NCBI GenBank assembly: GCA_964023275.1 | Contig: OZ029913.1 | Span: 45,449,976 to 45,513,975, forward strand | Reading direction: 5' to 3' | Length of the DNA stretch: 64,000 bases | DNA from: Norana najaformis | Lineage: Eukaryota > Annelida > Clitellata > Crassiclitellata > Hormogastridae | In this document: positions 40,001 through 52,000 of the stretch, in pieces | Layout of the letters: each line of letters starts with the position of its first letter | Numbering within the stretch: the stretch's first letter is position 1 | Position numbers and translations under genes: made by a program | The notes under the pieces: model-generated | What the model saw: the letters and a program-made list of their open reading frames with translations, nothing else | Databases searched by the model: none | What the model was told of the DNA's origin: nothing

Positions 40001-43000
40001 AAACAACACTCAATATAAAATGACTGCAGATTTAAACTCAGCATTCAGGATTGAAAATACAACCCAATACAAATGAGCAGGTACTAAATTGTACAATAGG
40101 GGTCATGATGAGCATGTAGTAATAGGTAGTGGGCATGTACGATTATCTCTTCAGCTCTCAGCCTATTGCTGACGTTATATTTTTGAAACCTGACATCATT
40201 TAGACCAAGATTATATAATTAAGCACAGAAATGAGTCGAAGATTTTTTAGAACTGGATCATAAGCATGAAAATCAACCAATCGAACCAGACATTTAAATT
40301 ATGAATTTTAATAACCTAAGACAGGGGCACGGCGTGGTCTTTCAGGTGGCAAAATTCGGTAAATGTTTGATGAATTGGCAACAAATGATGAAAGTTTTGA
40401 CTCATCTGACAATGAAAACCTGTCTGGTACATCCAGTGAGGAAGATGAAGTGGTTTTGACTGAAGAACATTCTGACATCGACATCAAGTTCACATGCTAT
40501 AGGAAAGTGAAAGTGGGTCGGGCAGATCGGATGTTGATGACTCGGGTGAGGTAGACTGGACTGAAGAAGTATCAGATTTTCCAGTTTCACCCTTAACTGT
40601 TCCAGTTACAGGAATCTCTGGCAGACCAGCCCATGATGCACCACTGTGAACTTTTTCTCACTGGTTTTAGATAAGTTTTTTTGCTGTGCTACCTGAACAG
40701 ATCAATCTGCATGCTGAGCAGATTAGTTAAGGTGCACTGCAGGCAGGTAAACCCCACAGAAAAAAATGGAACTCCACTTCCCCTCTTGCATCTTATGTTC
40801 AGAGAATAAGATCAAGACTCCCATGGGCTGCCCCAAGAAGACTCTGTATGAATGTGAAGCATGCAAAGTTGTTTTGTGCAAAGTTGGATGCTGCCACATT
40901 TACCACAAGCAAAATCAGATGGTGGTTTATGAACCAGTGCTGTGTAACTAAGTGCCTGTGGGGCATAAGAAAGGTATAAGCAGTATAATACCTCATAGCA
41001 ACTGATCAAATTTTCATTCTAAATTGTCCTCCCAGAACTGTTCAGTCCAGCCTGTTGAGAAAGACAAGTCGATCCAGGGAGCTTCAGCCAGCTTCAAGGT
41101 GACTTTGTCAATTCAGCACACTCAAGCATTCTTCAAATTGGCTCTTTTCAGAGCCACCAAACATTTGAAAAGGAAATGTCAGCCAATTCGCCAATTTTGT
41201 GCCTGGCTTGTAATGTTTCTGTTGTTACCCTGTTGTTGTGCTTGTTGCGCTGTTTTTGATGTTGTGGTTGTATTGCTGTGCTTTTGTTTGGGAGGTAGAT
41301 GGATTGAAAGAGGAGATAAAAATGGTAAAGAATGATCTCAACCTCAAGTCTGTATGTCAAAAATTTACCAAGATCTCACAAGTCAAAAATTTCTTACTTT
41401 TCAGGTGCTTTCGTATGTTTCCTTTGATTTTTACAATCGTGGTGCACATACTAAAATTCTTGTATCTCCTTCATTTATGAAAATATTTTCAGAATTTCTC
41501 TGGGCTGTTTTTGGTATTTATTTCTGCATGGTTTTTGTGCTAACACTATATACTTTGTTTCTGAAAATATTTTCTATATGGGTTTGAACACAAAAAAAGT
41601 AAAAGAATAGGATGGGGTACAGTCTGGCCCAACTGTGTGTAAATTCTAAATTTTTGTATCAAACAATAGACAGATGGATTGAAAGAGGAGACAAAATGCT
41701 AAACAACGTTGTTAACCTCAAGCTTGTATGTCGAAAATTTACCAAGATCTGATAAGTTACAAATTTCTTACTGTTCAGGCATTTTCATGTATTTCCTTCG
41801 ATTTTTAAGACAGTGGTCTACATACTAAAAATATTGCATTTCCTTCATTTATGAAAATTTTTCAAAATTTCTTCTGGGTTTTTCCTGGTATATATTTCTG
41901 CCCAGTTTTTGTGGTGACAATACATATGTTGTCACTGAAAATCTTTTATATAGGGGACTTGAACATGAGTGGGTGGTGGACAGTTTGGGGAAACTTTGGG
42001 TACCCCAAAATGTCTGCATCAAAAACTAGATGGATGGATGGATGGGAAGAGGAGATAAAATGCTAGAGAATGATGTTAACCTCATGTCTGTAGGTCAAGA
42101 ACTGTCTGAGATATCACATGTTGAAAAATATTTAATTCATAGGGTGTTTTATGGTAAAATCGCTCGTCACCAGGGCCTAGGTGGAAAAGATTCTCTCATC
42201 AGTATTGGGTTAAAAGCACCTTCCAACTCGGCATTAGTCACATCCAAACTTAGTCCAACATGTATGGACACTTGAAAGCACCAGAAAAAATGAACTGAGT
42301 GGACATATGCCAAAAAGGCAGTTTCCCTTAAGAATGCTGGATGAAGGAATAAAGGAAGGAAAAAAATACTAGAATGTAAAAAATAAATGTACTTGTTTTT
42401 CTATAGTGACAATATGGCCTAGATCCAGCTCATTTTGCAATGAATTTATTGGGCGAGATCCTTACAGTAAAGATGATTTGATTTATTGGAATAATAAGCA
42501 ATATAGACATGCAGTAGCAAAAAGAAGGTGCGTGTGACTAGTACATTCCAATACATTGAGGATGAATACTGAAACATGTCATTAAATAATCTAATAAAAC
42601 ACTAACAGTGAAAATGCTCAAAACAATGTAAAATACTAAAAAAATGAAAATAATGAAACAATGAAAATACCAACACAGTGAAAATACTTAGAAGCATACA
42701 ATGAGATAAAAAGAAATACAACAAACAATGCAATTTTTAGCTAGTCTACATACAATAGGTAAAAAATTCAAGTTAGTATAAGTTAATATAATGTACAGGA
42801 ATGGCTTCCATTGCTCAACTGCAGATATCTGTCAAAACAGAGTTCACTAATGCCTGACTTGAATGCACCTAGTGGTGAGGTTTCAGCCACAGATGAATGG
42901 AGTTGGTTACAGACATTAATGTGGCCACAGGTGAAATATTTCTATGCATCAACATTTGTGGGCATCAATATGTAGCTACGTTTGGAAAGTCTGAAAGTGT

Positions 43001-46000
43001 CACTACATGTGCCTTGGTACTGGTGTACAGGAGCAACTCAACAATTCTGAAGCACACGATAATGTCAAGTTTTAGATGTCTTGCCTACAGGTACTCAAGT
43101 TCAAGCAGAAGCAAGCAAGCAGAGCACAAGTCATACTGATTATCCCAGCATTGCGCTTTGTGAAGCAACATTGGACTGCTTCAACTTTTCTGGTTCTAGT
43201 GGCAGTGTGTGGTGACCAGATAGATATACAGTATTCCAACATTGGTGAACTGCTGATTTCTTAACTATCAAGCTGGTTCTGCCACTAGCTTTGTGGGTTG
43301 TTAGGGAAATGTGGAATCAACAAATACACCCAAGTCTTTTGGTTTTGGTAACACAAGGCAGAACAGCAGTAAATAAGGAATAGTTGGAAGTAATCTGGGG
43401 CTCAAACAGCAAACTGTAATTCTCAATATCAAGCACTCATGCTAAATACAACTGGCATTTGCCACTTGTTGCTCAGTCTGCAACTCTTTGCAAAGCCAAA
43501 GAAAGATCAACAGAATTTGAAGATTGAGAACTTTTGGTATGGAGAATTCTCTGGAAGATCAACAACTATGCTACTGGACTGGATAATGACAAAAGAGCTG
43601 GACTGAGTTACAGAGAAGTGAAGAGCAAAAGTTAAAGGGGTTTTTAATTAAAAATAAATCGATTTACTTAGACTTCCAAAACAAACCTGGGCAACTGCAG
43701 GAATCTTTTTGACTAGACAGACAACCGACTTGACGTCAAAGTCACTCAGTCGAAGTGTGTGGCCAAATAACTTCACGTAGGCCGCATGAAAATCGGATAC
43801 TACAATTCGATTCTGAGGACAAGATCTAAGCAGAGTTGCCACTTGATCCTCCAAAACATGCACAAGCTCCTCCTTTGTTAAACTTAGAATCTTCTCATCC
43901 TGCTCGTCAAGTATCTAAGCGAGAAATGAATTAAATTAGATTGACAACTGAACCCCACAAAGAACTGCAGGAGAAACAATAAACTCCACTACAGAACTCA
44001 CCTTCAAGATGTTTCTCTTAGTAGATCTGTAGGTGATGCTATAAACATTTTACCTTATATTGTTACCTTACAGATCTATCAAAACTTTCATAAAACACTA
44101 TACACTTTCTCTGCTGTGCTCCTACTCTTTTCGTGAAAGAAACAATGTTTCACTTCAAAACTTAACTATATGTAACTTAGTTTGATTACACAAATTCTGG
44201 TTATCCAGTTTATATCTCACTATAAACATGGTACTCTATTCTATCTTATTCCATTACACAATTTGGCACTTTATTAATAACAAAATTGTCATCACTACAT
44301 AACTAAATCCCTTAAATTTATAAACTATTTCATATATTTCCAAAATATTCTGATAGCCAACTTCATACAGCTTTTATATAATTCTCCTGTTATCTTTTTT
44401 GATGTTTTTTTTTTAAATTCAGTAATTTGATTTCACAGCTGGATATGACTGTAGGTCATAGGCCCATGATAGGTGAAAGCCTACAACTTCCAGTAGTAGT
44501 TTCACCGTCTGCTGTCAGTCTGTCACTGTGGACTGTCCGTAGTATTAACTAAGTTGCTTGCTGTAAGACCTCCTAGAAAGGCCAACATTAAAACGGTAAC
44601 AAAACTGCCAAGTTCTGACAATAAAGCATACTTTCATGGCTGTCTCAGACTCAGTCTTGTTTCCGTCTGAACATCATCAGCATATTTATGAACCATGGCT
44701 CCAAGAACTGTGATGACTTGTGTCAGGATGGCTGCATACAATACGTACAGAAGCAGTCCAAGGACCTAGCATCGTAGGACACCATACAGATTGGTGCCCA
44801 CTCCGAACTGTCCAATCCTACCTCCACCCTCATGGTCCACCCATCCAGAAAAGAATGTAGCCATTCCAACAGCAGTCCAACAATTCCTTAGGAAGCACTG
44901 AGTCAAGTCAGCATGATATTATGGTCCACCATGTTACTGATGCCAAGAAAAGAAAACAGCATGACTTTTCCAGAGTCCATAGCATCACATACGTTGGAGG
45001 TAAGCTGGAGCATGACCGTCTCTGTTGAATGGTCCTTCACAAATCTGGATTGCAGCTTTGGCATAAAGTTGCATGATTCGAGATAGTGCAATGTCTGCAG
45101 AGCCACTTTTTTCTCTACAATCTTCAAGAGGAACGTGAGACTGAATACTGGCCGACTGTTGACGACATCATTTTGGTCCATTCCTGGCTCCTTGAAACAT
45201 GGCCATATGATGGCTCACTTCTGACCATCCGGAAGATGTCCTTCAACTAGTGATGCGTTGCAGAGCCACACAAGAATGGAAGCAGCTCATCAACAACTTC
45301 TTGAAGGAGGCTAGTTGGAATCGAGTCAAGTGAACACATTCCTGATGGTAAGGACAAGAGAAGCGATATCAGCTCAATGACTCTCACCATTTCAAAACTT
45401 TCTAGACAGCACTGAGTTGATGCTGTGTGAATTAGACACCGGCACTACAGAAGTTGTTAACTAATAATAACAATAGTTCATTTACATCTAATTACTCATG
45501 TTCGTATAAATGAAATCAGAGATTTCAATTTTAACTGGGCTTCTCCAGTGAATAATGTTTATGCCTATGGTTTCACTTGAAGCAAACATCAAGTGATGCC
45601 TTATGCATTATGATAATAGCACTAATTTGATTAGATTAGAATCAACAAGTACCGTGATGACATTAGGTATGGCTTCGAAAAGCTCAATAAGCTTAGTAAA
45701 TCCATAATCGGCTACACGACACTGCTTTCCAAAGTGGTGATGGTATGCAGGAATGAATTTGCTGAAAGCCATCCGACACTGCGGACTGTGACGGAGCAGG
45801 TCAATCGCCTCGAGAGCAAACTGCTTCATCCTCTCCATCTCCTCCGGTGTTTGATCTGCTCAAATGAAACAATTCACACAGTGATGCACATTTGAGTAAT
45901 GTCATTTTAACGCACTGTGCAACATGGTAGCCTGAGTGGTCGAGTGCATAACTTGCAATATAAATGCACAGGGTCAAATTCTGGCCACTTCAGTTTCCGT

Positions 46001-49000
46001 TCGGGAGTGCAGACTCAGCTTCTTGGACCAGCTTCACAAATGACACAGGATGAGCACCATCATAGAGGGTCTTTACAGACAATAGCAGCCACAGGATTTC
46101 ATTACATGTGGTTGCCACAGAACCATGTAATCCATGGCCATGACTTTCCGGTTGCACACAGCTTCTAAAGATGTGTTAGTACATAATGGCATCACATTGT
46201 AGAAAAGGTTACACACACATTACACCACTAGAGAGAGGGAGAAAACAAGTTTAAGCTCCACCAAACATTCAACACAAAATTGCCACACACCGTAAATGCA
46301 TGCGTTTTCTAAGATAAGAAGTAAAGGTAACATACATGCCTCTGCAGAAACTCCAAGAAGAGTAATAATAAGTTCACTCATCCAAGTAATAAATGGGCTT
46401 AATATTACTGAACTTCACTGTGCCTGCCAGTATTGTGTCCACATCATCAAGCCATCACTTTACAATATTTTTATTTTTGATATTTATATAGCACAATTAT
46501 ATCTAATGACAAGCATTAATCAATGTGGTCTGAAGTTAAGCATAAAAGGTCTGCTCAAGATCTCTGCATCTTAGGCAATACTCAGACTCTCTCATTCCAT
46601 CCTACAAAGAGGAATGATCAGCCTCTTGGCTACCAGTTCTAAAGGTTAACTGTTCTGTGAAACAGGAAGTGATGCCACTGGTCCCCACTCCCACACAAAC
46701 ATTCAGCTTCTCCTTCAATCCAACTGAAACAATCACTCTCTTGAAAATTATTCTGTTCTGCTTAACAGAGACTGCGTTCACAAATGCTCCGTTGCTACAA
46801 GTACAGCTAAAATTGACATACAGTTTGACTGCAATGCGAACATCATGTGCCAGATAATTTTACTGTTGTTACCTCTTTTAGGCAAGGCAATTATCAAATC
46901 GGATCCAGAACCAGTTGCCTATAAAACGTAATAAACAATCATGTAAACAACAGGGAAAACAAACAACGACCTAACTCAAAACAAATCAATAAAATGAAAA
47001 ATTTGAACAAAAAGAATTTCAATGCAGTGAGCTGGCTAAATTTAGAGACTAACAAAATGCAAACATGTCAAAAGTCCAAATACAATTATTGTGAATCAGG
47101 TAAATATTTTCGATGCACAGGCTGATCAGATAAAAGGAGGTCATTCTGCAGAAACAGATATCTAACAGAATGAAACAAAAGCTGCAAAATTATGTGACAG
47201 CAACTTCAAAGCACACATACTGTGAAGGTCGAATCTGGAAGTTCGTTGATCATGTCTTCAAGAAAGCAAATGCCATAATCATTAATGTCGAAAACTCTTC
47301 CAATCACTTTGTCTACAGTTCAAGAGCACAGAAAAGCAAAAGATTCACAAAGCAATCAACTAATTAAGTACTCTGAATTTCTACTTTTCAGAGTAGAATT
47401 AGGACCAGATTCTTACTTTTAACAGAAAAATTAGGATTGAATTATTTTAGGAGTAGTATTAGGATTGGAATTATACTTTGAGAGGACTGCATTTTGTAGC
47501 ATTAACCTTGAGTTAAACATGAATTACAATCTTACTGTAAACAATCGGGAGATCCAAAGCAGTGATCTGTTTGCTGGCTTGAGACTTGAGAACACGCATC
47601 ATTTCGACTGTGAATCTCTTCACCTGTGCTCTGTGAGTTAGGGTTATGTATCGTCGACTACCACTCCCAATCACCTAATGAATATTAATCAACTTTATAA
47701 ATATATTAATGATCCCCGAGTCACCCAGGTAAACTTAGACCAAGAAGGAATTTCATAAGGTTAGGGCATGGTAATCAAGAGACTTCTAATGCTCTGTTAT
47801 CATAATTAATAAGCATCAATCCATGGTCATTTCAAATGAACTCATAGTCAAAATCATAATCTATTAGACAAGTTCAGCCAAAATCTGTTAAGTTAGAGAA
47901 ACTTTTATGAAGCAGTGTCCAGAGTGTCCATGCATATTGAATTTGCCCTTTATACGAAGTTCTGAATCAACAGAGAACAAGAATTCAAGGAGTGATTGGA
48001 ATTCTGCAAAAAAGTCAGAATGTGAAAGAGTGGGAGGATGATGAATACTGACAAAGGTGAGGTGCTATTTCCACAGTCCAGGGTAGAGATTTCAAATGAC
48101 ATCAGGGTTGGAATAGGTGGAGGGAAGTGAGCCAGTTTTATGTATAACCTAAACAGGAAAATAACTCTGCCACCAAGTCCATCCGGCTGAGGTTCATTTA
48201 GGAGAGAAAATGAGGTGGGAGCTATGTCCGCAATGAAAAAGGTGTATCAGACGGTTTGAACCAAGTTTCATTGAGAGCAGTAGTATCTACTGGGTGATCC
48301 AAAATGCAGTTTTGAAGAGAATGGGACTTATTCCTGACAGAATGAATATTGATGCAATAAAATTTGATAGTTTCAAGATGGTATGGAACAGGGTTTAGCT
48401 CAGTATCACCAGAAAGAAGTAGCAGAAGGCAAACAAGCGATATGTACTTCTGATACATTTAGAATCAGGTACAGATTTGGAGGAATAGAGGCATGATGAA
48501 ATAAAAGAGGAAATCATAAAAATGCGTGTAGGTATATTAGACGTGACCAGATGGATAAGGTAAAATGAAAAACAGGCATCGTAAAGGATGATAAAATAAA
48601 ACCAAACTTACTGAACGAGCCAAACAAGCTGTTATCATAAATAAAGGACTCAGAAAGCATGATAAAGTAAAGCAAGGACTCAACAGACACTTCATAAGGT
48701 AAGGCTAGGTAAGGTAAAGTTAGGTTAATATAATGCAAGGTAAGGGGAGCTACAAGAACCAAAAGAAAAGGTTGTTGGATTGCTTCTCTGATGCAAGAGG
48801 CATATAATAAACAATCACCTTATTTACTTTAGAACCATAATCCATCAATTGGGTAACATTCGTATAAATCTCAAGAAGTCTGCAGATAAGACTACCAAGA
48901 CCAACCTGAGCAACATGCGGAATAGCCTCAAACAGTTCCAGTAGCTTAGTGTATCCATAGTCTGCAACACGACACTGACGACCAAAGTGATGATGGTATG

Positions 49001-52000
49001 ACGGTATGAATTTGCTGAACGGCATACGACACTGTGGACTGTTCTTAAGTAAGTCAATAACTTCATGACTAAACTGGGACATCTGCTGGCCAATCAGAGG
49101 GCTACCACTGTTTGACCATTGGCCGTCTGCAAGCGTAAAAACAAGAGATGAAATCTATCACCAATTTATTATAGTTTTAGTATTATTATTTCGCTCATAG
49201 TCATAGTTTAACTCATGACTAAACAATAATTAGTAGCACTAAAAACTAATCAAGGTCCTTACTCAAGGCTTGTATTTAGGGAGCTCCATGCTACAGGGCA
49301 AGTAAGTGCTCAAGAAATTGGCTACCGTGTCAAACTATCTCAAGCATATCAAATGGTATGACATCATTCCCGGTACTTTCATCAAGTACTGCATTCAAAA
49401 TTACTAATTTATTACCTGATCATATCCAATAAAATTATTAAAATATTGATACTAGTCATCAGACCAGATGTTCATTGATTCAAAGAACAACTACAGGTGT
49501 CAAAATTTCAGTAAGTATGGCCCAGGTACCAGATTCCCATTCTGAGTGGGTATCCAACACTTTGTAACACTTATTTAAGACCGTGTTTGATATTTTTGAC
49601 AGTGCCATTGTACTATTAATAAATCCACCCAAAGTCATCAAATATACCATACACAGAAGTATAATATATAGCATCATAACTAAAACAAGTGAATTAATAA
49701 AGCTTAGCTTAAGATTTATGGCTTTATTTTAACTGAAGAAGCGTGTTTCACATAAACAATTTCATAATTTTCGTTAACATTGTCGTCATAGGAGAAAATA
49801 TTTTTCACAGCATAAGTATCAACTGCAAACAGCTGCCTGAGTATGCAACAGCGGTGACTGGCTGCAGCTGGCTTGAAGTCAGGCAAGGCTGTTCCAATCA
49901 GGTGAACTTAGCATAGCTGCAAATGCCCCTAGATGTGATAAAGGGACCAAACTTCTGTTCACCAGTATCACTAAGATAAACTATGATAACTGTGTCCCTT
50001 GCCTGCTGCAGCTGCATGTACTGGCGAGCCTGTGGCAAGTCCAGTCTGAGCCAAGCTACTGTATGGCACCATTATTCAGAATCTGATGAACATCATTTAC
50101 TTATTTTCTTCTGGTCATAGACTTGGATCAATAGTTTAATATGTAACAGGATTATCTTATGATTTTATATGTGCATTAAATGTTCAAATACCATGCACAA
50201 CTATATACAATGTATGAGTAACAAGTATTGTTGCTTGTATACACTTGCATGTTAAAAGAGGACAAGTATCTAGGTGTTGATGTATTATGTATGTATGTGT
50301 GAATGGAAGGATGTTGCCCTTATATTCCAAATGTAAAGCTATGTAGGTATGTATGGTTGTATGCATGTATGTATTCATGCGTGCCATGTGTGTGATGTAC
50401 TATGCATATATGCATGCATGTAGTTAGCTATGTATGTACGCATGTATGCATTTATACATGTACGTATGTATGTGTATTAAGATAGGCCTGTGGATGTGCA
50501 AATGCACTGTGGTACTTAATTATAAGTATATGTAATCTAAAGTATAAAACATTTTGTCTTGTCTTTTGTCACAATTTAGTTGACTTTTTCATTCCTAAAT
50601 AACACAACAATAATTTATGGTATCTCTGCATTAGGGCTAATGTAAAACGACGACATCTGTTGTGCACTGTCACCATCTAGCAAGTATTAAGTAAAGAAGA
50701 ACCAACAAAAGATAAAAAGAGTGGGCATGCTTGTCATTCTATCACTGTGTCTTGCCATATATATATATCCCGACACTGGGTTGGATACACGTACCGTTGT
50801 GAGGTGAAGCAGATCTGTTTTCTGCCCATCGAACATTTTTTATTCCTCCCTCCGAGAGGCTCAGCTGAACACCTGGCACACAAGTTATCAGATGCTCTAG
50901 TGGAACACCACCCTCCGAAACCGCTGCCAACTCTCCAAACTCCGCAGCAAAGCAACTCGGAAAACTGTAAGCAGATTGGACGTTCATATAACACTACACT
51001 GAAGCAACTCCTCAGCAGCAATACGAAAATCATTGACAAAATGATCCTTTAAAACTACAGGTGCCTAATAAGAATCTAAAAACTGCATTTCAATTAGTTG
51101 CCAAAAATTTGCAATCTTGCAAGAAAATTGCCATGAAATGGAATGCAAGTCATGTATATAAGTAAATAAGTATGTTAAAAGATTTTTAACACAGAACATT
51201 TCATGGACTTCCCGGAAGCACTGTACACATAGCTAACTAACTGACCAACACAGATGACTTAAGGTAGTTTGAAAGTGCATGCTGATGCATAATCCATAAT
51301 CACGAAATGCAATCCGTAATAAAATTTCCCATCACCAAAACTGTAAATGAACACATCACGTACAGTGGGGTTATTTCTCATGTTTTATATGCCTCAATCA
51401 AGATCAGTGTGATATGGTCTTCATGCTGCAGGATCTTTTGGCGGTATGACATGTGGGACTTACCAATGTCATATTTAGATCACTGAAAGATCAAGTAAAC
51501 AATTGTTTGCACCAAGTATTTCTGAATAAGCTCATTCTTGTATGTTTTGTTGTGGTCAAAGATACACATCAAAGTTACAACTTATCTGACACAGTGGCAG
51601 ATTGCTAGTCCACTTAACTCTGCTGCTGGGGTTATAACATGATATATGATGTCAAGTAATGTAAGAAAAGGTTGCCCAGTTGCAGGATTTCTCTTCTAAT
51701 GTTCAGGCTTCAGCTAAACGATTCTTTATTCCCAGTAACATGACTCGGAAGTACTGCTGAAAGAGCCGAGAGACAAAGTTAACAACTATCCTTACCTTAC
51801 CTGTGTGAACTTAAAGGGATTTAATTCCATCCCTAAATATCTTAAGGATTTGGCAAGACACAAGAAATCGATACCTGACAAGTGGCAGACTACCATTGTG
51901 TGACTGCAGCAACTTATGCACCTGTGCGGAGAACACACGAAGCTGAAGAATGACATGCGGAAGGCTGCACATGTCCATCACATCCACAAAGTTCAGCCCA

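Noticed and set aside
50747..51052. Plus-strand 101-codon ORF
   Set aside because: It is the shadow of the MARF1 LOTUS2 exon on minus, which has family sequence and matching splice phases.
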